A DNA stretch of 22,835 bases from DATARH01 sp050246595 (lineage in GTDB: Bacteria > Pseudomonadota > Alphaproteobacteria > ATCC43930 > CGMCC-115725): NCBI GenBank assembly GCA_050246595.1, contig JBFWVT010000082.1, forward strand, positions 1 to 22,835, given 5' to 3'. The notes beneath the pieces were generated by a model. It was not told where the DNA came from and ran no database searches. It saw only the letters and a program-made list of their open reading frames with translations. Both the position numbers and the translations under genes were made by a program. Shown here in pieces: positions 15,376 to 22,835 of the stretch; positions within the stretch are counted from its first letter, which is position 1, and every line of letters starts with the position of its first letter.

Positions 15376-15539
15376 GTCGATTGCTCCGCTATTCTGATTG
15401 AAACGTCGGGACGAGAGCGCGCTGTGCGCCGAATTAGACCGGATCAGCACCTGCGAGGCTTCCACGCTCGCAACGGCGCTGCGCTGATGACAAACATCTT
15501 ATTCGAGGTACTGTCACTTTAGCGGTCGATAGGAAAAGG

Positions 15540-15748
15540 TATAGGTTCCGCTGCACGCCACGGCGGCTGCCCTCGACGCGCAGCGTTGCACGGCATCCGC
15601 ATCGGGTGGGCAAGCCAATGAGCGGGAGCCGCAGCGATGCGAACCCGGCATCGTGCGCCGCCCGCGGCCGCGCCGTCATTTCCGGTATGCGACCGGCCAC
15701 ATCGAAACCGTCGGGGAATTGCGTATTGCCGAACCGACCCACCCTCAT
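15540..15748 (-). pseudogene. LLM flavin oxidoreductase, N-terminal remnant with frameshift
   Basis: On the minus strand ATG 15748 follows GGAGGA at a good distance and starts MRVGRFGNTQFPDGFDVAGR, then AAHDAGFASLR, which is the first strand and helix of an LLM-type barrel. After the Leu-Pro that should begin a LPxHWLAHPMRMP segment, the reading frame shifts; HWLAHPMRMP is found in the next frame. The rest of the protein is missing. It differs from the intact LLM gene next to it, so it is a second LLM gene and not a duplication break of the first. The lower boundary is approximate. Confidence 0.6.
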
Positions 15749-15844
15749 GGCGGGCTTTCCTCCGGCTGCTTCCCCAGCCTATTTTGGCTGTCGACGGTGA
15801 CGCCGTCATCGGCGGCAACCTGGCCGGATATCTCGGGAGGCGGA

Positions 15845-16591
15845 ATGGCACGGCCCAGCTTCGATCCCCCATCCGGCGCTGCCGGCAACGTCCGCCCGCA
15901 TCCCTATCGAAATCCGGATACGCCAAACCGCCGGTCGCGGTGGCTGCTCCCGACAGTGCTTGCCTGTGTGATGGTGGTCTGGTCCGGTATCGCACAGTCA
16001 TCGCTGGGACCGATCGCCCGGCACATGGGGCAGCACATTCTGATAATGAATATCCTGGCGCCGTTTCTGGCGCTCGCCATTATCGGAGCGCGGCAGGCAC
16101 CGGTCGCAATGCTGTCCTCGGGGTGCATGCTGCTCGCAGCGACCGCGATGCAGCTCGGCCTGCTTTGGGTATGGCATTCCCCGACCGCGCTGGGGTTGGC
16201 GCACGCGGCGATGCCGGTTCATGTCCTGATGCAAGTCTCGCTGCTTGGCGCTTCCCTGTGGTTTTGGCTGGCGGCTCTGTCCGAACCCGGTTCTTTCCAG
16301 TGGCGCGCCATTTTCGCGATGCTCGTCACCGGCAAGCTCTTCTGTCTTCTCGGGGTTCTGCTGGTCTTCGCCCCCCGTGCGCTTTACCCGGATATGGCCC
16401 CGGTTCATGCTCCTATTCCGGGTGGCGACATATTGGATGACCAGCGGCTCGCCGGTCTGATGATGCTGGCAGCCTGTCCGGCTACCTATGTGCTTGCCGG
16501 GGTCGTGCTCGCGGCGCGCTCGCTGCGGCGGCTGACGGCGCGCGATGCCGGCCCTGCGGCGATCCTCTCCCTTTCCGCGGCGGAACGATAG
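15845..16591 (+). CDS. ctaG: Cytochrome c oxidase assembly protein, Caa3/CtaG family
   Basis: This 248-residue, mostly hydrophobic protein has about six or seven membrane helices. Typical CtaG features are HMGQHILIMNILAPFLAL near the start of the second helix, LLWVWHSPTAL, and DDQRLAGLMMLAACPATYVLAG near the end. Bacillus-type CtaG proteins are needed for caa3 oxidase formation, probably at the copper-insertion step. ATG 15845 has GGGAGG six bases upstream; the frame is open further upstream but that part overlaps the antisense LLM pseudogene and is not family-like. It leads the oxidase operon, five bases before the cytochrome c gene. Confidence 0.85.
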   Translation: MARPSFDPPSGAAGNVRPHPYRNPDTPNRRSRWLLPTVLACVMVVWSGIAQSSLGPIARHMGQHILIMNILAPFLALAIIGARQAPVAMLSSGCMLLAATAMQLGLLWVWHSPTALGLAHAAMPVHVLMQVSLLGASLWFWLAALSEPGSFQWRAIFAMLVTGKLFCLLGVLLVFAPRALYPDMAPVHAPIPGGDILDDQRLAGLMMLAACPATYVLAGVVLAARSLRRLTARDAGPAAILSLSAAER

Positions 16592-16596
16592 CGCGC

Positions 16597-17757
16597 ATGT
16601 CGGGCTGGCGCCTCCCGGGGTGGCGCGGTTTTCTCCTGTCGGCCGCGGTAACCCTGATAGCTGTTGCGGTATTGCTGCTCCTGGTCGTCCTGTCCGGGGT
16701 CTACAATGTGGCCGCGGGCAATGCGCATTGGGGTCCCACAAACTGGCTCATCAAGCTCGCGCTGCACCGCTCTGTCTGGCTCTACAGCCTTCCAGTCAGC
16801 GCGCCGCCGCTGAACGGTCCGGATCTGGTGCGGCTCGGAGCCGGTCATTACCACGGCGGATGCGCTCCGTGTCATGGTTCCCCGGACGAGGCGCGGAACC
16901 CGATCGTCAAACACATGCTGCCCGCCCCCCCCGATCTGCGGGAAGCGGTTCGCGACTGGTCAACCGAAGAGCTGTTTTGGATCGTAAGAAATGGGCTTAA
17001 GTTCACCGGCATGCCGGGCTGGACGGCGCCGCAGCGCCGCGACGAGGTGTGGGCCGCGGTCGCGTTTCTGCGCGAACTTCCGGGCATGGACGCGGCGCGA
17101 TACCGCGCGCTCGCGCTTGGCAATGCCGAGCCGGTCGATCCCGGCGGTCCGTCGATCGCCCGCTTTGGCGGCGCCACCGAGGCGCTGACCCGATGCATCC
17201 GGTGTCATGGCGACGGGAATTCGCCGCCGACCAGCCGTCTCGTACCAAAACTCGCCGGTCAGAAGCTTGATTATCTGAGAACGGCGCTGCGCTTTTACGC
17301 CGAAGACCGGCGGCCGAGCGGGATCATGCAGCCGATCGCCGCCGCCCTCGAACCGGAGGAAGCGGAGGCCGTGTCACGCTATTACGCGAACCTGACGGCC
17401 GTGCGCTCCGGCCCCGGCGAGGCCCCGTTGCCAGCCGACCGGATCGCCCGCGGACGGTTGATCGCCGAGTTCGGGGTGCCGCAGAAACAGATACCGCCCT
17501 GTCTCGCGTGCCACCACTCCGACTCGGCGGCGCTCTTTCCGAGGGTTGCCGGTCAATACGCCCCCTACATCGAGACCCAACTGCGGCTCTGGCAAGACGG
17601 GCTGCGCGACCGCACCGCGCCAGGCGCGATCATGCAGGCGATTGCGACCCGCCTGACCGCGCGGCAGGTCGAGGATGTCGCGGCCTATTTCGCGAGCATC
17701 GATGCGCCGCCGGCCTTCCCTCCCCGCTCCGGCGCGCCGACCAGCCCGTCACCGTGA
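16597..17757 (+). CDS. Membrane-anchored tri-haem cytochrome c
   Basis: The 386-residue protein starts with one N-terminal membrane helix (about 11-36) followed by three cytochrome c domains. Haem motifs are CAPCH (89-93), CIRCH (200-204) and CLACH (302-306). Likely axial Met ligands are Met139 in TGMPGW, Met244 in GIMQPIA and Met346 in AIMQAIA. The second and third domains resemble the cytochrome c4/c553 type. It faces the periplasm and probably delivers electrons to the CoxB cytochrome domain of the oxidase encoded directly downstream, two bases after its stop. The first domain resembles SoxX/alcohol-dehydrogenase-type cytochrome modules, so donation from another dehydrogenase is also possible. 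Confidence 0.88.
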   Translation: MSGWRLPGWRGFLLSAAVTLIAVAVLLLLVVLSGVYNVAAGNAHWGPTNWLIKLALHRSVWLYSLPVSAPPLNGPDLVRLGAGHYHGGCAPCHGSPDEARNPIVKHMLPAPPDLREAVRDWSTEELFWIVRNGLKFTGMPGWTAPQRRDEVWAAVAFLRELPGMDAARYRALALGNAEPVDPGGPSIARFGGATEALTRCIRCHGDGNSPPTSRLVPKLAGQKLDYLRTALRFYAEDRRPSGIMQPIAAALEPEEAEAVSRYYANLTAVRSGPGEAPLPADRIARGRLIAEFGVPQKQIPPCLACHHSDSAALFPRVAGQYAPYIETQLRLWQDGLRDRTAPGAIMQAIATRLTARQVEDVAAYFASIDAPPAFPPRSGAPTSPSP

Positions 17758-17759
17758 CT

Positions 17760-18770
17760 ATGTCGCGTCGCGGCGCCACCCGACTCGCGCCGGCCGTGCT
17801 GCTGCTCGTGCTGTCGCTCGCACTGGGAAGTTGCGAGGGGGTTCAGTCGGCGCTGGCCCCCAGTGCGCCGGAGGCGGCGCGCATCGCGCAACTGAGCTGG
17901 GTCCTGTTTGCCGGAGCGGCGGTGATCTTTGTCGCTGTCACGGCGGTGGCTCTGCTGGCGCTGTTCGGACCGGAGCGCTGGCGGCGGCGGATCGCCGGCG
18001 AGTCGACCGTGATCGCCGGCGGGCTGGTATTCCCGACCGTGGTCGTTACCGCCGTGCTCGTCTATTCGCTGGTTCTCACCAGCGCCGATCCGTTGCCGGT
18101 GGGCGACGGCGAGCCGGTTCGCGTCACGGTTGTCGGCGAGCGCTGGTGGTGGCGCGTGATCTATACCGACGCACGGGGCCGCAGCTTTGAAAGCGCGAAC
18201 GAGCTGCGCCTGCCGCTCGGCCAACCGGTCGAAATCGCGCTGCTGAGCAACGACGTGATCCACAGCTTCTGGGTGCCGAAACTTGCCGGCAAGCTCGACA
18301 TGGTCCCGGGCCGGGTCAATCGGATGCGCGTCATGGCGCAGGAGACCGGCGTCAGCCGCGGCCAATGCGCCGAGTATTGCGGCGGGCCGCATGCCCTGAT
18401 GGCGTTCTATGTCAGGGTCATGGAACCGCCTGCCTTTGAGGCGTGGGTCGCCGAGGCCGCAGGACCCGCGCGGCCGCCCCCGCACGACCCGATCGCCGAG
18501 CGCGGCCGGGCGCTGTTTCTGGCCAATGGCTGCGGCGCCTGCCATACGGTGCGCGGCACCCCCGCCGCTGGGACGATCGGCCCCGACCTGACGCATGTCG
18601 GCGGCAGACTGTCGCTCGCCGCCGGCATCCTGCCGAATACGGCGGAGGCGATGGCCGCGTGGATTGTCGGTACTCAGCGGATAAAGCCGGAAAATCTGAT
18701 GCCGCCCTTTGAGATTTTCGACCCCGACGAGCTGGCGGCCTTGGCGGGTTATCTCGCGAGCCTGAAATGA
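17760..18770 (+). CDS. coxB: Cytochrome c oxidase subunit II with fused cytochrome c domain
   Basis: The 336-residue protein has a lipobox-like ALGSC ending at Cys25, two membrane helices (about 43-69 and 84-107), a cupredoxin domain and a C-terminal cytochrome c domain. All CuA ligands are present: His168, Cys203, Glu205, Cys207, His211 and Met214. VGERWWWRVIY (125-135) is the conserved aromatic electron-entry region. The haem motif is CGACH (258-262), with Met314 as probable axial ligand. The fused haem domain defines a caa3-type oxidase. The start is two bases after the cytochrome c stop, and its own stop overlaps the next ATG as ATGA. Confidence 0.93.
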   Translation: MSRRGATRLAPAVLLLVLSLALGSCEGVQSALAPSAPEAARIAQLSWVLFAGAAVIFVAVTAVALLALFGPERWRRRIAGESTVIAGGLVFPTVVVTAVLVYSLVLTSADPLPVGDGEPVRVTVVGERWWWRVIYTDARGRSFESANELRLPLGQPVEIALLSNDVIHSFWVPKLAGKLDMVPGRVNRMRVMAQETGVSRGQCAEYCGGPHALMAFYVRVMEPPAFEAWVAEAAGPARPPPHDPIAERGRALFLANGCGACHTVRGTPAAGTIGPDLTHVGGRLSLAAGILPNTAEAMAAWIVGTQRIKPENLMPPFEIFDPDELAALAGYLASLK

Positions 18771-21310
18771 GCGACAGCCAAGCCCCCGCCCGCGCCCTGC
18801 CGAACAGCACGCCCCGACCCGAGGGCGAACTCGACGAGTTGAAACGGATATGGGCGACGCCCCGCGGGTTCCGGCTCGTGACGGCCGTCAACAACACCGT
18901 GATCGGCGTGTTCTACATCGGCACGGCCTTTCTGTTTTTTGTCATGGCCGGGGTGCTCGCGCTGCTGATGCGCACCCAGCTCGCGACCGGCGACGGCACC
19001 TTTCTGAGCCAGGATCTGTATAACCAGATCTTCACGATGCACGGCACCACGATGATGTTCCTGTTCGCGGTGCCGGCGGTCGAGGCGCTTGGCGTCATGC
19101 TGCTGCCGCAGATGCTGGCGGCGCGCGACCTGCCGTTCCCGCGGCTCAGCGCCTTTGCGATCTGGGCCTATGTGATCGGCGGGCTGGTGTTCTTTTCGAC
19201 CGTTTTTTACGACCTCGCGCCAAAAGGCGGCTGGTTTATGTATCCGCCGCTGACCCTGACGGAATACTCGCCGGGCGATAACGCCGATTTCTGGCTGCTG
19301 GGCATCGGGTTTATCGAGATATCGGCGATCGCCGGGGCGGTCGAGATCGTCGTCGGCGCGCTGCGCACGCGCCCGCCGGGCATGTCGCTCGACAAGATGC
19401 CGCTGTTCGGATGGGCGATGCTGATTTTTGCGGCGATGATCATCTTCGCGTTTCCGGCGGTCATTCTGGCGACGATGCTGCTGGAAATCGAGCGCGCGTT
19501 CGGCTGGCCGTTCTTCTCGGTCGAGAAAGGCGGCGATCCGGTTTTGTGGCAGCACCTGTTCTGGTTTTTCGGCCATCCCGAGGTTTACATCATCTTTCTG
19601 CCCGCCGCCGGTCTCGTCTCGATGATAGTGCCGACAATGGCGCAGCGGCCGCTCGTGGGCTACAACCTGATCGTCGTTGCGCTGATCGCCACCGGGTTTT
19701 TCAGCTTCGGTCTGTGGGTGCACCACATGTTCACCACCGGCATTCCGGCGCTGAGCCTGACCTTTTTCTCGGCCGCGAGCATGGCGGTGGCGATCCCGTC
19801 GGGAATTCAGGTATTTTCCTGGATCGCGACGATCGCGAGCGGACGCGAGCGCTTCCGCATCACCACCCCGTCGTTGTTCATCCTCGGTTTCCTGTTCATC
19901 TTTACGGCCGGCGGGTTGACCGGTGTCATGGTCGGCGCGGTGCCGTTCGACTTCCAGGTGCACGACACCTATTTCGTCGTCGCGCATTTCCATTACGTCC
20001 TGGTCGGCGGCATGGTGTTTCCGCTGTTCGCCACCTTCTACTATTGGATGCCGATGGCCAGCCGCAACATGCTGTCGGAACGAATCGGGCGGTGGGTGTT
20101 CTGGCTGATGTTCATCGGTTTCAACGTCGCATTCTTTCCGATGCACATCGCCGGGCTGATGGGTATGCCGCGGCGCGTATGGACCTACCCGAGCAGCCTC
20201 GGGTGGGACACGCTCAATGTGATTTCGACGATCGGCGCCTACATTCTCGCCGCCGGAGTCCTGTTGTTCGTGATCGATCTGTTCCGGTGCTTCCGATTTG
20301 GTCAGGGACCGTCGAACCCGTGGGGCGCCGGCACGCTGGAATGGCTGCCGAACGACGTCTACTCGACCCGCAGCATTCCGCACGTCACGAGCCGCGAACC
20401 GTTATGGGACCAGCCCAACCTCGCCGCGGATGTCGAGGCCGGGCGCTATTACCTGCCGGGCGCGCCGACCGGCGGACGCGAGACGATCGTCACCTCGCCG
20501 ATCGAGGCGGAGCCGCAATACATCATCCGGATGCCCGGTCCCGGCTGGTCGTCGTTTCTCGCAGCCGTGTTTATGGCCGCGTTCTTTCTGCTGCTGACCG
20601 TCAAGGCCGTGACGATCGCGGTGATCTGCGGCGTCCTCTCAATCGTCTGTGTTCTGGTCTGGGTCTGGCAGCTCGATCCCGGCCCCGGCGCCGGTCCGGT
20701 CGATATCGGGGCCGGCATCAAGCTTCCGACCTATATGACGGGACCAAGCTCGCATTCCTGGTGGGCGATGGTCGTGCTGATGCTGGTCGCCAGCTCGCTG
20801 TTCATTTCCTACGTTTTCTCTTACCTGTATTTATGGACGGTGTCGCCGCAGGTCTGGCCGACCGCCGACGCGGCGGTGCTGCCGGAGGCGTTCTGGCCGG
20901 CGGTGACGGCAGCCTTGCTGTTCGCGGCGGCGGCGGCGTTCGTTGTCGCCGGTCGGCTGCTCCCGGCGCCGCAATCGCGCAACATCGGCATGCCGCTTCT
21001 GATGACAGTCGGCGCGCTCTGTCTGATCGCCGCCGTGCCGGTCGAGATCCTGGCGCACTGGCAGACCGGGCTGCGCCCCTCGGAAAGCGCCTATGGCGCG
21101 GCCGTCTACATGGGCAGCGTCCTGAACGGCCAGCTCGCTTTCGCCGTTGCGATCATGACCGGGTTCGTGCTGGCTCGCTACGTCATCGGCCGGGTCGATG
21201 CAGCCCGCCGGGTCAGCTACGACAACACGGCGCTGCTCGTCTACTACACGGCGGCCCAGGCAATCGTCGGCCTGCTGCTGGTCCACGGCTTCCCGCGGCT
21301 CCTCGGATGA
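18767..21310 (+). CDS. coxA: Cytochrome c oxidase subunit I-III fusion
   Basis: This 847-residue protein joins a subunit I domain (about 1-560) to a subunit III-like domain (about 590-847). Ligands are all visible: His92 and His409 for haem a, His407 for the high-spin haem, and His270, His319 and His320 for CuB. Tyr274, the crosslinked Tyr in HPEVY, and Glu272 of the D-pathway are present, as is the D-pathway entry Asp121 in AARDLPFPRL. The K-pathway Lys of helix VIII, found in PTGIKIFSW of Paracoccus-type enzymes, aligns with Gln348 in PSGIQVFSW. The C-terminal part begins SHSWWAMVV, matching the start of subunit III. It overlaps coxB upstream and the small membrane protein downstream by four bases each. 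Confidence 0.92.
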   Translation: MSDSQAPARALPNSTPRPEGELDELKRIWATPRGFRLVTAVNNTVIGVFYIGTAFLFFVMAGVLALLMRTQLATGDGTFLSQDLYNQIFTMHGTTMMFLFAVPAVEALGVMLLPQMLAARDLPFPRLSAFAIWAYVIGGLVFFSTVFYDLAPKGGWFMYPPLTLTEYSPGDNADFWLLGIGFIEISAIAGAVEIVVGALRTRPPGMSLDKMPLFGWAMLIFAAMIIFAFPAVILATMLLEIERAFGWPFFSVEKGGDPVLWQHLFWFFGHPEVYIIFLPAAGLVSMIVPTMAQRPLVGYNLIVVALIATGFFSFGLWVHHMFTTGIPALSLTFFSAASMAVAIPSGIQVFSWIATIASGRERFRITTPSLFILGFLFIFTAGGLTGVMVGAVPFDFQVHDTYFVVAHFHYVLVGGMVFPLFATFYYWMPMASRNMLSERIGRWVFWLMFIGFNVAFFPMHIAGLMGMPRRVWTYPSSLGWDTLNVISTIGAYILAAGVLLFVIDLFRCFRFGQGPSNPWGAGTLEWLPNDVYSTRSIPHVTSREPLWDQPNLAADVEAGRYYLPGAPTGGRETIVTSPIEAEPQYIIRMPGPGWSSFLAAVFMAAFFLLLTVKAVTIAVICGVLSIVCVLVWVWQLDPGPGAGPVDIGAGIKLPTYMTGPSSHSWWAMVVLMLVASSLFISYVFSYLYLWTVSPQVWPTADAAVLPEAFWPAVTAALLFAAAAAFVVAGRLLPAPQSRNIGMPLLMTVGALCLIAAVPVEILAHWQTGLRPSESAYGAAVYMGSVLNGQLAFAVAIMTGFVLARYVIGRVDAARRVSYDNTALLVYYTAAQAIVGLLLVHGFPRLLG

Positions 21311-21696
21311 AAACGGCACCCGCAACACAAGGGGAAGCCGCCCCTCCCCCGTACCGGACGCTGACCGGCGCAGCCCTCTACCTGCTCCTGGGGCCGATCG
21401 TGTGGGCCGTGCATCTCACGATCATCTACAGCACCCACGCCGTTCTGTGCGCTCGGGGCTGGGCCGGCGGCGCGCTCGACATCCGGGTGATTATCGCCGT
21501 GACGACCGGGATCGCGCTCGCCATCTCGGTCGCCGCGACAATCGCCGGCTGGCGGTGGTCGTGCGGCTCCAACCGGGAAGGCGTGTCGGCGTTTCAGCAT
21601 GGTGTGATGAGCCTGTTGGCGCTGCTCGCCACGATCGGCATCGTCTACGGCGGCGCAACGGCGTTGTTTGTGAGCCCATGCCTGCTGCTGCGCTGA
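21307..21696 (+). CDS. Small three-helix membrane protein of the oxidase operon
   Basis: This 129-residue protein has three predicted membrane helices (about 22-45, 60-81 and 99-122). The first helix carries PIVWAVHLTIIYSTHAVLC, with His36, His44 and Cys48, and further Cys residues are at 86 and 125. The ATG overlaps the coxA stop as ATGA, so it is surely co-translated with the oxidase. It is not a subunit IV of known type by sequence that I recognise. A structural subunit, haem or copper assembly helper are possible; the His/Cys content would suit metal or haem contact, but this is inference. Confidence 0.7.
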   Translation: MKTAPATQGEAAPPPYRTLTGAALYLLLGPIVWAVHLTIIYSTHAVLCARGWAGGALDIRVIIAVTTGIALAISVAATIAGWRWSCGSNREGVSAFQHGVMSLLALLATIGIVYGGATALFVSPCLLLR

Positions 21697-21829
21697 GCAG
21701 CGCCGGCGATTGCGGGCGATATGAATAGCGCGGCCGGGAACGCCGATATCGGCAAGGGTGCGGGTGGCGCCGAGTCGCTCCGGCGGCGCAACAAATTCCG
21801 GGTGCGTCCGGCGCGCGGACCGATTTCGG

Positions 21830-22399
21830 TCAGCGCGTCGCGCCGGGGCGCCACAGCACGTCGCGCGCGCCGTTGTCGTTCAGGCGGCGGCCGAGCACAA
21901 ACAGGTGGTCCGACAGCCGGTTCAGGTACTTGATCGCTTCCGGATTGACCGTCTCGGCGGCGGCCAATGCGCAGACCAGCCGCTCGGCGCGCCGGGTTAC
22001 GGTCCGGGCCAGGTGCAAATGGGCTGCGGCTTGGCTGCCGCCCGGCAGAATAAACGAGTCGAGCGGGCGCAGCGCGGCGTTCATCGCATCGATCTCGGCT
22101 TCGAGACGCTCGACCTGCGCCGCGACGATGCGCAGCGCCCCGGAAGCGCGGCTGCCCTCTTCCGGGGTGCAGAGATCGGCCCCGAGATCGAACAGGTCGT
22201 TCTGGATGCGGGCCAGCATCGCGTCGGCCTCCCGATCGCCGCCGGTATGGAGGCGGGTCAGGCCGATCGCCGCGTTGGCCTCGTCCACCGTGCCAAACGC
22301 CTCGACCCGCAAGGATTGTTTCGCGACCCGGCTGCCGTCGCCGAGCGAGGTTTCGCCGCGGTCGCCGCCGCGCGTATAGATCCGGGTCAGCCGTACCAT
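21830..22399 (-). CDS. Cob(I)alamin adenosyltransferase, PduO type
   Basis: The 189-residue enzyme transfers adenosyl from ATP to cob(I)alamin to make adenosylcobalamin. The N-terminal ATP-binding signature is YTRGGDRGETSLGDGSRV (8-25). Further family marks are GTVDEANAAIG (36-46), FILPGGS (116-122), RRAER (136-140) and NRLSDHLFVLGRRLN (160-174), which shape the active site of the trimeric enzyme. Length is usual for a single-domain PduO. It follows the HIG1-like gene by 35 bases on the same strand and converges with the oxidase operon. Cytoplasmic. Confidence 0.93.
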   Translation of the reverse strand: MVRLTRIYTRGGDRGETSLGDGSRVAKQSLRVEAFGTVDEANAAIGLTRLHTGGDREADAMLARIQNDLFDLGADLCTPEEGSRASGALRIVAAQVERLEAEIDAMNAALRPLDSFILPGGSQAAAHLHLARTVTRRAERLVCALAAAETVNPEAIKYLNRLSDHLFVLGRRLNDNGARDVLWRPGATR

Positions 22400-22434
22400 G
22401 GTGCGATCAGCCCCGAGTAATCAGCCTTGGGCGA

Positions 22435-22629
22435 TCAGCCATTGCCGATCAGCATCATCAGCAGCGCCAGCAGCAGCAGCGCCAGCCCCTGCAACGCGAC
22501 GCGCGACTGCATCAGCCGGTTCGAGCGCCGCGGATCGCCGCCGCGGATCATCTGCAACACGCCCATCCCGAGCACGCCGAGCACCGCGAGCATCGCCAGG
22601 ACCAGCAGGACCGTGAGGAATGTCGTCAT
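22435..22629 (-). CDS. HIG1-domain (twin transmembrane) small protein
   Basis: The 64-residue protein has two membrane helices (about 2-24 and 43-62) joined by a basic loop, MIRGGDPRRSNRLMQSRVALQG. The GGD...SN.LM..RV.LQ pattern is that of the bacterial HIG1_N family, relatives of eukaryotic hypoxia-induced proteins that contact cytochrome oxidase or supercomplexes. The start at 22629 gives the usual length; an in-frame ATG at 22665 would add 12 residues. It is co-oriented with the adenosyltransferase gene, a pairing I know from alphaproteobacteria. An IS630 end lies about 80 bases upstream and may have changed its promoter. Confidence 0.75.
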   Translation of the reverse strand: MTTFLTVLLVLAMLAVLGVLGMGVLQMIRGGDPRRSNRLMQSRVALQGLALLLLALLMMLIGNG

Positions 22630-22708
22630 GCCGACAGATATGGGCGCGCCCGCGGGCCAATGCACCGGCCCGTCGTACCGGGAACGGACACAGAGCGATG
22701 CGGCCTGC

Positions 22709-22835
22709 TAGAGTGTGATCGGGTCTGGTTGAAACGGGATAGGGGTTCCCCGGCGCGGGGATCTCTGCGCAAGATGCCGGCTGGGGGGTGGAGGCCATCG
22801 CGCATGCCCAGACCCTATTCACAGGATTTGCGGGA
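22709..22835 (+). mobile_element. IS630-family element, 5' end with transposase N-terminus (partial)
   Basis: From the TA at 22709-22710 the sequence GAGTGTGATCGGG starts an element end nearly identical to the inverted block at 1-127. An ATG at 22804 opens MPRPYSQDLR, the IS630 transposase N-terminus, and runs off the window. The inserted end is upstream of the HIG1-like gene. Confidence 0.8.

Noticed and set aside
18749..20383. 544-codon minus-strand frame opposite coxB/coxA, and a 761-codon plus-strand frame at 19411-21696
   Set aside because: Both are Arg/Gly/His-rich shadows of coxA without motifs.

Overview
The window is a high-GC, densely coding bacterial chromosome segment, most likely from an alphaproteobacterium. 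The grounds are a HIG1-like small protein next to a PduO-type adenosyltransferase, an alphaproteobacterial-looking tRNA-Cys, and palindromic 'CCCTCTCCCCC'-type intergenic repeats. No finer placement can be supported. Both window edges lie inside the 5' end of the same IS630-type element, reading outward in opposite directions, so the piece looks like an assembled contig bounded by repeats.

Left accessory part (1-6.3 kb): nested IS630 pieces have cut off a gene that was translationally coupled to a YccU-like CoA-binding protein. Next comes a large RTX (Ca2+-binding nonapeptide repeat) protein with a 10-N gap, then a small protein resembling the HlyC family of toxin acyltransferases. After these lies a graveyard of IS110 and IS3 transposase remnants, ending in a frameshifted tyrosine-recombinase tail beside tRNA-Cys. 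No type I exporter is in the window.

Middle part (6.3-15.8 kb): pyrE, an inosine/uridine-type nucleoside hydrolase, and a minus-strand cluster. The cluster runs, in transcription order, LLM flavin oxidoreductase, 2-oxoacid dehydrogenase E1 alpha, E1 beta, an uncharacterised internally duplicated protein, and an acetolactate-synthase-like ThDP enzyme. It has two different ThDP enzymes but no E2 or E3. Each of its three last intergenic spacers is filled by a palindromic repeat. A frameshifted second LLM gene remnant lies just upstream. This cluster is the best candidate for an undescribed metabolic system.

Right part (15.8-22.8 kb): a tight plus-strand operon for a haem-copper oxidase of caa3 type: CtaG assembly factor, a membrane-anchored tri-haem cytochrome c, CoxB with fused cytochrome c domain, a CoxA-CoxC (subunit I-III) fusion, and a small three-helix membrane protein. 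The fused subunit I keeps the haem and CuB ligands but appears to have Gln in place of the K-pathway Lys. Convergent to it are a PduO-type cobalamin adenosyltransferase and a HIG1-like membrane protein, with another IS630 end immediately upstream.
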